Assembly: GCA_041748615.1 (NCBI GenBank)
Contig: JBGTCY010000244.1
Location: forward strand, 1 to 36,548
Direction of reading: 5' to 3'
Length of the DNA stretch: 36,548 nt
Origin: JBGTCY01 sp041748615
GTDB taxonomy: Bacteria > Bacteroidota > Bacteroidia > Chitinophagales > CAIOSU01
Shown: positions 26,090 through 33,640 of the stretch, piece after piece
How positions within the stretch are numbered: the stretch's first letter is position 1
Layout: each line of letters begins with the position of its first letter
Made by a program: the position numbers and the translations under genes
The notes under the pieces: generated by a model
Databases searched by the model: none
Seen by the model: the letters and a program-made list of their open reading frames with translations, nothing else
Told to the model about the DNA's origin: nothing

Positions 26090-27223
26090 ATGCTATTCAG
26101 CCAGACACATATCGGAATTCTTGGTGGCGGGCAACTCGGCAGGATGCTGATTCAGGCAGGAATGAATTTCAATTTGCAATTTTCCATTCTCGACCCCGAC
26201 TCAAACGCCCCCTGCAAAACCATTGCTGACAATTTTAAAACCGGAAGCCTCACCGACTATGAAACCGTGTATCAATTCGGACAAAAAGCGGATGTGATTA
26301 CCATCGAAATTGAACACGTCAACGCTGACGCGCTGGAGAAATTAGAACAGGAAGGGAAAAAAGTTTTTCCGCAACCGAAGATTATCCGCCTCATCCAGGA
26401 CAAAGGTTCGCAAAAAAGGTTTTTCAGCGAAAACAATATCCCGACCGCTCCCTTCCGCCTGCTCGATTCCAAAAGCGAGATGGCGGAACACCATGATTTT
26501 TTTCCTTTTTTTCAAAAGCTGCGGAAAGGAGGTTATGACGGCAGAGGCGTTTGCAAAATCAACGATGCCCGCGATTTGAAAAACGCGTTTGACGCTCCCT
26601 CCGTGCTTGAACAACTTGTGGATGTAGAAAAAGAACTTTCCGTGATTGTCGCAAGAAATGAAGCGGGCGAAATCAAAACTTTCCCGGTGGTGGAATTAGA
26701 CTTTCATCCGGAAGCCAATCTCGTGGAATATCTTTTTTCACCGGCATCCATCACGCCCGAGTTGGAAAAACAGGCGGAAGCAATCGCAATCAGGGTGGCA
26801 TCCGCTCTGGAAATTACGGGCTTGCTCGCGGTGGAAATGTTTTTGTCTAAAAGCGGTGAACTATTGGTGAACGAGTTAGCTCCGCGCGTGCACAACAGCG
26901 GTCATCATTCGATTGAAGGTAACATCACTTCGCAATTTGAACAACATTTGCGCGCAATCCTGAACCTTCCGTTAGGAGCAACTGAAATCAAAATGCCCGC
27001 GGTGATGGTGAATTTATTAGGCGAGCCGGAACATGATGGCGAAGCTGTTTACAGCGGTATGAATGAGACACTGAAAACGGAAGGAGTCGCCATTCATCTT
27101 TACGGAAAAAAATTTACGCGACCGTTTCGCAAAATGGGTCATGTAACGGTCGTTGCGTGTGATTTAGCGACAGCTAAAGAAAAAGCTAAATTTGTGAAAC
27201 ACACGCTAAAAGTAATCACATGA
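26090..27223 (+). CDS. purK: N5-carboxyaminoimidazole ribonucleotide synthase
   Basis: A 377-residue cytoplasmic ATP-grasp enzyme of purine synthesis. It uses ATP and bicarbonate to carboxylate 5-aminoimidazole ribonucleotide. The N-terminus has the GILGGGQLGRML pre-ATP-grasp motif, the middle has GYDGRGV (ATP loop), and the later LLVNELAPRVHNSGHHSIEG carries the metal- and substrate-binding residues. Length is normal for PurK. The stop overlaps the purE start by four bases (ATGA), the usual purKE coupling, so the product passes straight to PurE. Confidence 0.96.
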   Translation: MLFSQTHIGILGGGQLGRMLIQAGMNFNLQFSILDPDSNAPCKTIADNFKTGSLTDYETVYQFGQKADVITIEIEHVNADALEKLEQEGKKVFPQPKIIRLIQDKGSQKRFFSENNIPTAPFRLLDSKSEMAEHHDFFPFFQKLRKGGYDGRGVCKINDARDLKNAFDAPSVLEQLVDVEKELSVIVARNEAGEIKTFPVVELDFHPEANLVEYLFSPASITPELEKQAEAIAIRVASALEITGLLAVEMFLSKSGELLVNELAPRVHNSGHHSIEGNITSQFEQHLRAILNLPLGATEIKMPAVMVNLLGEPEHDGEAVYSGMNETLKTEGVAIHLYGKKFTRPFRKMGHVTVVACDLATAKEKAKFVKHTLKVIT

Positions 27224-27738
27224 ATCAGCCGTTAGTGGGAATTGTCATGGGCAGCCAGTCAGACCTTGACGTGATGCGCGAAGCAGCCGATATTCTACAG
27301 CAGTTGGATGTCCCTTTTGAACTGACCATTGTTTCCGCGCACCGCACTCCTTCACGCATGTTTGACTACGCGCAGCAGGCGCGCGACCGCGGACTGAAAG
27401 TACTCATCGCGGGAGCGGGAGGCGCTGCCCATCTTCCCGGCATGATAGCTTCGCTCACCACACTGCCCGTTATCGGAGTGCCGGTTCATTCATCCAATTC
27501 GATGGATGGATGGGATTCTGTACTTTCCATTCTGCAAATGCCTTCGGGTGTTCCCGTGGCGACAGTCGCGCTTGATGGCGCGAAAAATGCCGGTGTGCTT
27601 GCCGCGCAAATCATTGGAGCGTTTGACCCGCATATTGCCGAAAAACTCAAATCCTACAAAACTTCACTCAAAGAAAAAGTCCTGAACATGGTTTCGGAAG
27701 TTAAAGATGAAGGATTTCCGAATGGGTTTGATGTTTGA
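27220..27738 (+). CDS. purE: N5-carboxyaminoimidazole ribonucleotide mutase (class I)
   Basis: A 172-residue enzyme that moves the carboxylate from N5 to C4 of the imidazole ring, making CAIR for the next purine step. GSQSDLDVM binds the phosphate, SAHRTP carries the catalytic histidine, and GAGGAAHLPGM with GVPVHSSNSMDGWDS completes the active site of this class. It probably forms an octamer, as in known class I enzymes. It is translationally coupled to purK. The gene converges with the ATP-cone gene ending at 27827. Confidence 0.96.
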   Translation: MNQPLVGIVMGSQSDLDVMREAADILQQLDVPFELTIVSAHRTPSRMFDYAQQARDRGLKVLIAGAGGAAHLPGMIASLTTLPVIGVPVHSSNSMDGWDSVLSILQMPSGVPVATVALDGAKNAGVLAAQIIGAFDPHIAEKLKSYKTSLKEKVLNMVSEVKDEGFPNGFDV

Positions 27739-27826
27739 GGTAGTTCTGTAAGTCCAAAAAAAAGTTGAAGGATTCATCATTCAGTTAAATCAACATCTTT
27801 ATCGCTCCTGAATCAAAGTTCACTCT

Positions 27827-28729
27827 TCACGTGTCCCTCTCACTCGTCCCTCCCTCCGAATTTGAAAAATCCGGGATTAATTTTTCACATAATCCCCTGC
27901 TTTCTTCCAAAACTTTTTCTTTGCGAGGCGAATGTATCCCAATTTCATCCAACAGTTTGGTTTGGTTTTGAAGGTCTCTTGAGATTACAATTTTTTTATC
28001 TAAAAGCTTTACTTTTTCCGCTTTGGTAAGCGTGGTAAGACATGTTATCGGATGCAACCCGGAAATATCTACCCACTGTTTGAGATTTCCTTTTTGAGGA
28101 TAATCCCATCCCATCAATTTCAAACCGACACAATTGGCATATTGAATGGCATCATTGGAAAAACGGGTGTTGGTGAATATCCAGCCCTGATGCGATTTGT
28201 TTTGATGTTCTCCCTTTGATTTTAATTTCTTTTCAATATCCAAAAACCGCGCATGGAAATACAACGGAATTTTCACATCACAATAATATCCCTGCCGGTT
28301 GTGGAATTTACATTCGATGACAGCATGTTCCTCCTCACTGTCCGCAATGACATCCACTTCATGTTTCACACAATGTCCTTCCACGATTTCACCAATCTTA
28401 ACTTGATAGCCCTGATATTTCAATAACTCTGCAACAAACTGCTCAAACGGATAGCCGGAAGGACCTAACTCCATAATGGCATTTTTTAACTTGTAGCGAG
28501 CCGCAGTCGAACGCGCTTTTTTCTTTAATAATTTATAAGCGGTCCGGTAAATTTCTTTGGTCGTGATTCCTTCATGCAGTTCATTTTTCACTGTCAAAAG
28601 AATCTCGTCAATTAAATCTTTTCCCGCACCGGAACGCTGCAATGAACGCACTAATTTTTTTTCGGAAAAAGGAACTTTCTCCCCGGTAGATTTTGTGATG
28701 ATGATTTCCTGTTGCATGATTTGCATCAT
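27827..28729 (-). CDS. ATP-cone domain fused to a PD-(D/E)XK (Mrr-like) nuclease domain
   Basis: A 300-residue cytoplasmic protein. Residues about 5-90 are an ATP-cone (KSTGEKVPFSEKKLVRSLQRSG, ITTKEIYRTAYKLL), the nucleotide-sensing domain best known from ribonucleotide reductases and NrdR. Residues about 92-215 are a restriction-endonuclease-like domain (YPFEQFVAELLKYQGYQVKIG, HEVDVIA, then IECKFHN), whose Asp and Glu-x-Lys form the expected metal site. The C-terminal part (about 220-280) may hold a small helical DNA-binding element (GLHPITCLTTLTKAEKVKLL). Nucleotide-controlled DNA cleavage is inferred. No methylase or other restriction gene is nearby. Starts at 28729, 28726 and 28717 are all possible; the first overlaps the adjacent heptad tract. 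Confidence 0.85.
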   Translation of the reverse strand: MMQIMQQEIIITKSTGEKVPFSEKKLVRSLQRSGAGKDLIDEILLTVKNELHEGITTKEIYRTAYKLLKKKARSTAARYKLKNAIMELGPSGYPFEQFVAELLKYQGYQVKIGEIVEGHCVKHEVDVIADSEEEHAVIECKFHNRQGYYCDVKIPLYFHARFLDIEKKLKSKGEHQNKSHQGWIFTNTRFSNDAIQYANCVGLKLMGWDYPQKGNLKQWVDISGLHPITCLTTLTKAEKVKLLDKKIVISRDLQNQTKLLDEIGIHSPRKEKVLEESRGLCEKLIPDFSNSEGGTSERDT

Positions 28730-28731
28730 AG

Positions 28732-28908
28732 ATTTTAGACTTAAGATTTTAGATATTAGATATTAGATTTTAGATAAAATATTACTGATACCTTTTATAA
28801 ATACTAACATCTAATATCTAAAGACTACTATCAAAATCTAACGACTAATCTCTAACATCTAATTACGTCTAACATCTAACTACTAACGTCTAACATCTAA
28901 CTACTAAC
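28732..28908. repeat. Heptanucleotide repeat tracts in inverted orientation
   Basis: The left arm (28732-28780) is 7-mers of the type ATTTTAG and ATATTAG. The right arm (28802-28908) is 7-mers of the type TACTAAC, ATCTAAT, GTCTAAC, including a perfect 21-bp (three-heptad) unit repeated at 28867-28887 and 28888-28908. TTAGATATTAGAT at 28749-28761 is the exact reverse complement of 28809-28821. The tract fills nearly the whole gap between the ATP-cone gene and pruA. Confidence 0.85.
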
Positions 28909-28919
28909 ACCTCCCCCAT

Positions 28920-30539
28920 TCACCCCAAAAACGGATATCTGAAATCTGTTGGCGGAGCATAGTTTTCCTTGATGGTGCGGGGTGATGTCCAGCGGCTGAG
29001 GTTTAGGTGCGAGCCGGCTTTGTCATTCGTGCCGGATGCCCTGCCGCCACCAAATGGCTGCTGACCGACAACCGCCCCCGTGGGTTTGTCATTGATATAA
29101 AAGTTGCCCGCTGCATGACGCAGTTTTTGAGAAGCATGTACTAACGCTTTCCGGTCTTGTGAAAAAACCGCTCCGGTGAGCGCATACGGTGATGTCGTGT
29201 TCACCAAATCAATCGTTTGCTCGAATTTTTTATCCGGGTAAACATGCACGGTCAACACCGGACCGAACAATTCTTCGCACATCGTTACATAACGCGGGTC
29301 TTTTGCAACGATGACGGTCGGCTCAATGAAGTAACCTTCTTTTTTGTCAAAATTCCCACCCGCGATAATTTCCTGTTTATCCTTTTTCGCTTTCTTAATG
29401 TATGCAGTGATATTATCAAAAGATTTTTCATCAATTACCGCGTTGATGAAGTTCGAGAAATCTTCAGGCGTTCCCATTTTAAACTGCGCAAGGTCGCGCT
29501 GAAGACCTTCTTTCACCTGCTTCCACAAACTTGCGGGAACATAAGCGCGCGATGCTGCCGAACATTTTTGCCCCTGGTATTCAAACGCACCGCGCGAAAG
29601 AGCCGTGATTAAACTTGCCGCATCAGCCGAAGGGTGCGCCAGCACGAAATCCTTGCCGCCCGTTTCGCCTACAATGCGCGGATAAGTGCGGTATTTTGAA
29701 ATATTGTTGCCGATGGTTTTCCACATATAATTAAAAGTGCCGGTGGAACCGGTGAAGTGAATACCCGCGAAATCAGGATGATTGAATACCACCTCACCGG
29801 CTGTTTTTCCATCCGTATAAATGAGGTTGATGACGCCTTTCGGCAGTCCGGCTTCTTTCAAAATTTCCATAATCAGCCAGGCGGAATATACTTGTGTTGA
29901 AGCCGGTTTCCACACCACGGTGTTGCCCATGAGCGCGGGCGCTGTGGGAAGATTGCCCGCAATGGAAGTGAAATTAAAGGGCGTAACCGCAAATACAAAA
30001 CCCTCGAGCGGACGATAATCCAGGCTGTTGTGAATGCCTTGCGGAGAAAGCGGTTGCTCCGAATAGATTTGCTGCATGTAATGCACATTGAAGCGGTAAA
30101 AATCCGCCAGCTCGCAAATCGCATCTATTTCCGACTGGTAAATATTTTTCGACTGACACAACATGGTTGCGGCATTGCTTTTCGCGCGGTATTTTCCGGC
30201 AAGTAAATCGGCAGCGCGCAGAAAAATCGCGGCACGTTCGTCCCACGGTGTATGTTCCCATTCGTATTGCGCTTTCAGCGCTGCATCAATCGCGCTCGCG
30301 ACATGAGACTTATCACCTTCATAATAAAAACCAAGCTGATGACTTAATTCATGAGGCGGGCGCATGACAACTTTCTTTTTTGTTTTCACCGCCTTACCGT
30401 TGATGAACATGGGGATTTCCGCTTTTTTTGATTTCGCATTTTTAAGTGCGGCAATTAATTCCTGGCGTTCGGATGAACCGGGCGCGTGTTCTTTCACCGG
30501 CTCATTGATGTGAGGCGGAGTTCTGATTTCGAGCGTCAT
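28920..30539 (-). CDS. pruA: L-glutamate gamma-semialdehyde (1-pyrroline-5-carboxylate) dehydrogenase
   Basis: A 539-residue NAD-dependent aldehyde dehydrogenase that performs the second step of proline breakdown, oxidising glutamate semialdehyde to glutamate. Diagnostic segments are present: FAVTPFNFTSIAGNLPTAPA, the VVWKPA nucleotide-binding segment, GIHFTGSTGTF, VGETGGKDF with the catalytic Glu, and YQGQKCSAASRAYV with the nucleophilic Cys. C-terminal AAGNFYINDKPTGAVVGQQPFGG is characteristic of P5C dehydrogenases rather than general aldehyde dehydrogenases. Length matches the stand-alone eukaryote-like form used by Bacteroidota. No proline dehydrogenase (putA/putB) is adjacent. It is separated from the upstream small gene by a terminator. 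Confidence 0.95.
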   Translation of the reverse strand: MTLEIRTPPHINEPVKEHAPGSSERQELIAALKNAKSKKAEIPMFINGKAVKTKKKVVMRPPHELSHQLGFYYEGDKSHVASAIDAALKAQYEWEHTPWDERAAIFLRAADLLAGKYRAKSNAATMLCQSKNIYQSEIDAICELADFYRFNVHYMQQIYSEQPLSPQGIHNSLDYRPLEGFVFAVTPFNFTSIAGNLPTAPALMGNTVVWKPASTQVYSAWLIMEILKEAGLPKGVINLIYTDGKTAGEVVFNHPDFAGIHFTGSTGTFNYMWKTIGNNISKYRTYPRIVGETGGKDFVLAHPSADAASLITALSRGAFEYQGQKCSAASRAYVPASLWKQVKEGLQRDLAQFKMGTPEDFSNFINAVIDEKSFDNITAYIKKAKKDKQEIIAGGNFDKKEGYFIEPTVIVAKDPRYVTMCEELFGPVLTVHVYPDKKFEQTIDLVNTTSPYALTGAVFSQDRKALVHASQKLRHAAGNFYINDKPTGAVVGQQPFGGGRASGTNDKAGSHLNLSRWTSPRTIKENYAPPTDFRYPFLG

Positions 30540-30581
30540 AAACGGATTTTATAATGAAATAATTTTCATGTAAAAATAAAA

Positions 30582-30621
30582 AAACGCCTGCAATACCGGT
30601 TTAAAAGTATTGCAGACGTTT
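30582..30621 (-). terminator. Intrinsic terminator after the 85-residue gene
   Basis: AAACGCCTGCAATAC (30582-30596) pairs with GTATTGCAGACGTTT (30607-30621) with one mismatch and a 10-base loop. Read on the minus strand, the stem runs into a T-rich tail at 30574-30584. It lies 11 bases after the stop of the gene at 30632-30889 and ahead of pruA. The flanking A-run on the other side makes it possibly bidirectional. Confidence 0.8.
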
Positions 30622-30631
30622 GTTAAAAAAT

Positions 30632-30889
30632 TCAAGCCGGTAACCCCATCGCATTGGCAGCGTTGATGGGCATATATTGATTGTTACTGACGTCACCGGT
30701 ATTTTCTTCCAGATAGGTTTTAAGAGTTTCTACAGATTCAGCTTCCCAAATACAGGTCGCATCGTTCATTGTTTCATTTGGATAAACCGCATGAATTTTA
30801 AGCCCGTTGGGCAGATTGGGAAGTGATTGCTGTGCTCTTTGCCAGAATTCTCCCGGATTTGAAATGGTGTGATTTACTCTGATAAACAT
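30632..30889 (-). CDS. Small conserved-type protein of unknown function
   Basis: An 85-residue protein with no signal peptide or membrane helix. It begins MFIRVNHTISNPGEFW and later has ATCIWEAESVETLKTYLEENTG and a terminal AANAMGLPA. The alternation of short strands and helices, with an IWEAES core followed by a helix, resembles small dimeric alpha-beta-barrel (ferredoxin-like) proteins. I cannot name a family or reaction. A strong terminator follows, so it is the last gene of its transcript. It lies downstream of the stress-gene cluster, 177 bases from the two-helix membrane protein. Confidence 0.65.
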   Translation of the reverse strand: MFIRVNHTISNPGEFWQRAQQSLPNLPNGLKIHAVYPNETMNDATCIWEAESVETLKTYLEENTGDVSNNQYMPINAANAMGLPA

Positions 30890-31065
30890 GTTCTTTGATT
30901 ATTAGGGTTAAAGAATAAATGCCAAAGTAATCATTTTATTTACAACTGAGTTAAAGGTGGAATCCGGGTGCAAAATAAATTAAATTTAAGTTGTCAGTGT
31001 GAGAGAAGTGGAACCAGGCGCCATCACTTGAAGATTTCAAAAGGATCTTAGGATGATGAAACTTT

Positions 31066-31260
31066 CTATGCTTCATCTTTTGTTAGTCGCACCAAGCTGA
31101 TGCCGGAAATAAAAAAAAGGAGCCCCAGTCCTCCATAAATAATCAAGACTTTCACATTTTGTCCGCTTCCGGAAGCATTAGCGAACATGATGGCGGCATA
31201 GATAAGTCCCGCAATGCCGAGAACGGTCAGGATGGCGCCAAAGATTCTTTTGAGGTTCAT
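31066..31260 (-). CDS. Small inner-membrane protein with two transmembrane helices
   Basis: A 64-residue protein with two hydrophobic helices (about 6-26, FGAILTVLGIAGLIYAAIMF, and about 37-56, VLIIYGGLGLLFFISGISLV) joined by a short glycine/serine-rich loop, and a charged tail. No known catalytic residues. Small proteins of this form are common in Bacteroidota stress clusters. It lies 90 bases beyond the lipoprotein gene at 31351, past that gene's terminator, and on the same strand as the sigma factor/CsbD cluster. Confidence 0.7.
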   Translation of the reverse strand: MNLKRIFGAILTVLGIAGLIYAAIMFANASGSGQNVKVLIIYGGLGLLFFISGISLVRLTKDEA

Positions 31261-31303
31261 GTTTTGTTTGATTTTGATTTTCAGGAAGGTTCATTTTCAT
31301 CGA

Positions 31304-31335
31304 AAAAAAAAGCGGAGATTTCTCCCCGCCCTTTT
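31304..31335 (-). terminator. Intrinsic terminator after lipoprotein copy 1
   Basis: GCGG (31312-31315) pairs with CCGC (31326-31329), with an inner GGAG/CTCC stem, flanked by an A-run and CTTTT. On the minus strand the stem runs into nine T residues (31303-31311). It follows the lipoprotein gene ending at 31351. The core string GATTTCTCCCCGCCC recurs in the terminator at 34643-34674, part of the cassette duplication. Confidence 0.65.
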
Positions 31336-31350
31336 CAAGCCCCCTTCTGC

Positions 31351-31818
31351 TTATTTCTTATTATCATCCGACAAGTCGTTGAATGAATTTCCAAGCGCGT
31401 CCATGTCCTGGTTGAATTCGCGTTTGAATATTTCCCAATCGCTCTGACTCTTTTCGTAGTTAATTATTTTGGTTTTCAAGGCTCTGTTTTGTGTTTCGAG
31501 GTTGTCAATCCTTTTTGCACGTAAGTCATCGAGTGTCTTGCCGGAGTTTTTCATTTTCTCTCTTAATTCGGCAATGCGAACTTCATTCTGCAGAATTTTA
31601 ATTTCCGATTCTTTTTTAAAGATTTTCCACTCTTCAGCTTCGGCATTTCTGCGGGCTTGTTCATCAGCATTTTTCTTTGCTTTATCCAATTCTTCCTGGG
31701 ATTCTTTCACATCAGATTGTGCTGATTTTAATTTTGCATCAGATGACTGACAACCGATAAAAATGGTTCCTGCCATCAGCGTTGTAGCCAGAGCAAGGGT
31801 AAAAAATGGTTTTTTCAT
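31351..31818 (-). CDS. Coiled-coil lipoprotein, copy 1
   Basis: A 155-residue predicted lipoprotein. The signal peptide ends in a lipobox (IFIGC, Cys at residue 23). The mature part is a charged coiled coil (about 30-130) ending in FKREFNQDMDALGNSFNDL. It is a clear paralogue of the protein at 34691-35176: the first 28 residues differ at only four positions, and EWK-x-FKKESE-x-KI and NEVRIAEL are shared. It lies 57 bases after the CsbD gene and is probably co-transcribed with it. Likely role is a periplasmic or outer-membrane-attached stress protein; no enzymatic signature is visible. Confidence 0.85.
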   Translation of the reverse strand: MKKPFFTLALATTLMAGTIFIGCQSSDAKLKSAQSDVKESQEELDKAKKNADEQARRNAEAEEWKIFKKESEIKILQNEVRIAELREKMKNSGKTLDDLRAKRIDNLETQNRALKTKIINYEKSQSDWEIFKREFNQDMDALGNSFNDLSDDNKK

Positions 31819-31875
31819 TTTGTTTGATTAAATAATTGTTTAAAAAAAATTAACGATTCTTAAAAAAGGAGTTGG

Positions 31876-32061
31876 TTACTTTGCTCCAATCAGCTTGAGC
31901 AATTCTTCCTTAGTCTTGCCCACCTTCTTTTGCACATTTCCCCACATCTCATCTTCCTTACCGTCTTGATACATCAGGTCATTATCCGTTAAGACCGCAA
32001 ATTTCTGTTTGAGCTTACCTTTTTGCTCATTCCAGTTTCCTTTTAATTGTTCTTTATTCAT
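31876..32061 (-). CDS. CsbD-family stress protein, copy 1
   Basis: A 61-residue CsbD-like protein, starting at ATG 32061. The frame stays open upstream to an ATG at 32100, but that would add 13 residues absent from the paralogue and would run into the conserved promoter block, so I choose 32061. The sequence MNKEQLKGNWNEQKGKLKQK and a later GKTKEELLKLI are typical of the family, which is small, soluble and induced by general stress (in Bacillus under sigma-B). Its molecular function is unknown. It is paralogous to the gene at 35284 and is followed by a paralogous lipoprotein. Confidence 0.9.
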   Translation of the reverse strand: MNKEQLKGNWNEQKGKLKQKFAVLTDNDLMYQDGKEDEMWGNVQKKVGKTKEELLKLIGAK

Positions 32062-32097
32062 TGTAAAATGCTTGAGTGTGAAATCATTTTCACCGGA

Positions 32098-32167
32098 CAA
32101 AGGTGAGTCCTTTATTTGCTGTAACCGTTACATGATTGTAGAAAAATGTTACATGATTCACACATTC
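32098..32167 (-). promoter_or_regulatory. Conserved upstream block of CsbD copy 1, with two direct repeats 21 bp apart
   Basis: This 70-base stretch aligns without gaps to 35507-35576 upstream of the second CsbD gene, with 56 identical positions. It contains two identical 11-mers (GTTACATGATT on the plus strand, 32127-32137 and 32148-32158) spaced exactly 21 bases, two DNA turns. In gene orientation the unit reads AATCATGTAAC. The block ends 36 bases before the start codon with CACCTTTG, close to the Bacteroidota TAnnTTTG element, so the proximal repeat would overlap the -33 region. Confidence 0.7.
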
Positions 32168-32441
32168 GTTAGAGACATATAAAACAGACTAATTGTAGAT
32201 TTTTGAAACACCAAACAACAATTTTCAAAAAATAAATAATATTCATTTTTTAAAAAACAAACACTAATCAATTCAGAAACATTATTATGTTGGTTTGATT
32301 TTTTTTGTTCTTGGTATTGTATTTATTGGGTATTTGTCTATTGTGATTTATATTTTCAATCAATAGAAGGGTTTGCAGTTTAAATGAAAACCTGTTCACC
32401 TCATTCAGCGGCATTAGCGGTTTAACGGAAGCATTGTTAAA
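32168..32441. other. AT-rich spacer between CsbD copy 1 and the coiled-coil gene
   Basis: Very AT-rich DNA upstream of the conserved CsbD block and downstream of the gene ending at 32442. It contains the 27-bp motif (32225-32251) shared with 20869-20896, and a weak TTTAAC/GTTAAA stem near 32420-32440 that is not a convincing terminator. I see no gene in it. Confidence 0.4.
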
Positions 32442-32750
32442 TCATCCTAATTCATTCATTTTTCTACTAAAATCATTTGTGAATTTTTCCTGTCGGTTGG
32501 TTCTTTCCTGGATAAAGTCATTCATTTGATTTTTCAATAAATCAATATTCTCCTCCAACTCCGTTACTTTTTGAGAATAATCAGGTTTTAACTTATGAGG
32601 TATTCTTCCTTTATTTTTTTTAAAGTCATCCAGCAACACTTCGTTCTTTGTGATGATTTCATCCGATTTGTTTTTAAAATTCTTCCAGTTATTATTTTCT
32701 TCAGTATTTTCAATTTCTTGTTTTGTACTGTTTAGCTTTTGGTTTATCAT
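32442..32750 (-). CDS. Cytoplasmic coiled-coil protein in the sigma-factor operon
   Basis: A 102-residue charged, helical protein with no signal peptide. It starts 14 bases after the sigma-factor stop and is surely co-transcribed. Its pattern NNWKNFKNKSDEIITKNEV, then an LEENIDLLKNQ helix, then F-x-x-x-F-x-x-x-M-x-x-LG at the end parallels the lipoproteins at 31351 and 34691 (EWKIFKKESEIKI, NEVRI, FKREFNQDMDALG), so it looks like a leaderless member of the same family. An adjacent position to a sigma factor raises the possibility of a regulatory partner such as an anti-sigma factor, but nothing in the sequence proves this. Confidence 0.75.
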   Translation of the reverse strand: MINQKLNSTKQEIENTEENNNWKNFKNKSDEIITKNEVLLDDFKKNKGRIPHKLKPDYSQKVTELEENIDLLKNQMNDFIQERTNRQEKFTNDFSRKMNELG

Positions 32751-32764
32751 GGTTAGTTCAGGGT

Positions 32765-33640
32765 TTAATTTGTGATATATTGTTTTAGCGTATTTGCGGA
32801 AGACGCTTTTCTCATTTTTCGGATGGAGAATTCTTTTATCTGCCGGATTCTTTCTGCTGTTAAATTAAATTTTACACTGATTTCATTCAACGTCATGTCG
32901 TTTTCGCCATTTAAGCCGAAGCACGCTGACAAGATATTCGTATCTCTTTCCGGCAAGATTTTCATCGCATCGCGTATTTCATGTTTTAAGGATTCTTTGA
33001 ACATCACAGTCTCGGTATTTGAACAGTTATCGTCTTCCAATACATCTTTTAGTGTGTTTTCTTCCAAATCGTTGATGGGGGCGTCCATAGAAAGATGTTT
33101 TTCCGCGCCATTCATCATGTTCTTTATTTTCAGAATATCACTGCTGCTGAGTTTCACGATATCTTCCAATTCGTTTTCGGTAGGTTCGCGATGAAATTCC
33201 TGTTCAAACTCGTTCATCACTTTTTTAATTTTCCTGAATGATGTGAGTTTATTCACCGGAACCCGGACAATCCGTGAATGTTCAGTGAGCGACTGCATAA
33301 TCGTAGCCCGAATCCACCAAACGGCATACGTAATGAATTTAAATCCTTTTGATGTATCAAATGCCTTTACCGCTTTTATCAGCCCGATATTTCCTTCGTT
33401 AATCAAGTCGTTCAACGGTAAGCCCTGGTTTTGATATTGCTTTGCAACAGAAACCACAAAACGTAAGTTGGATTTTGTCATTTCGTCTAATGCTTCCAAA
33501 TCACCCGCTTTAATTCGCGTTCCTAATTCTGCTTCCCGTGCGGTTGTTAATAATGGAATTTTATTGATTTCCTGAAAATATTTTTCAAGAGAATCGCTAT
33601 CGCGTTGAGTATTTTGGTTGGTAAGAAAAAGTTGTTTCAT
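32765..33640 (-). CDS. Alternative sigma-70 factor (RpoD-like, group 2)
   Basis: A 291-residue RNA polymerase sigma factor lacking the long region 1.1, the size normal for Bacteroidota. Region 1.2/2.1: DSLEKYFQEINKIPLLTTAREAEL. Region 2: NLRFVVSVAKQYQNQGLPLNDLINEGN and GFKFITYAVWWIRATIMQSL. Region 3: RIVRVPVNKLTSFRKI. Region 4: MTLNEISVKFNLTAERIRQIKE. It departs from the usual primary factor (for example HSRIVRVPVNKLTS instead of QSRIVRLPLN), so I take it as a secondary factor rather than RpoD. It overlaps a 55-residue frame by four bases and is followed 14 bases later by a coiled-coil gene. It sits between duplicated CsbD/lipoprotein cassettes, implying a stress regulon. Confidence 0.9.
   Translation of the reverse strand: MKQLFLTNQNTQRDSDSLEKYFQEINKIPLLTTAREAELGTRIKAGDLEALDEMTKSNLRFVVSVAKQYQNQGLPLNDLINEGNIGLIKAVKAFDTSKGFKFITYAVWWIRATIMQSLTEHSRIVRVPVNKLTSFRKIKKVMNEFEQEFHREPTENELEDIVKLSSSDILKIKNMMNGAEKHLSMDAPINDLEENTLKDVLEDDNCSNTETVMFKESLKHEIRDAMKILPERDTNILSACFGLNGENDMTLNEISVKFNLTAERIRQIKEFSIRKMRKASSANTLKQYITN

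Noticed and set aside
28732..28908. CRISPR-like array
   Set aside because: Units are 7 bp with no unique spacers of constant length, and no cas gene is near.
32062..32100. Longer CsbD copy 1 start at 32100
   Set aside because: The extra 13 residues are absent from the paralogue and would begin inside the conserved promoter block.
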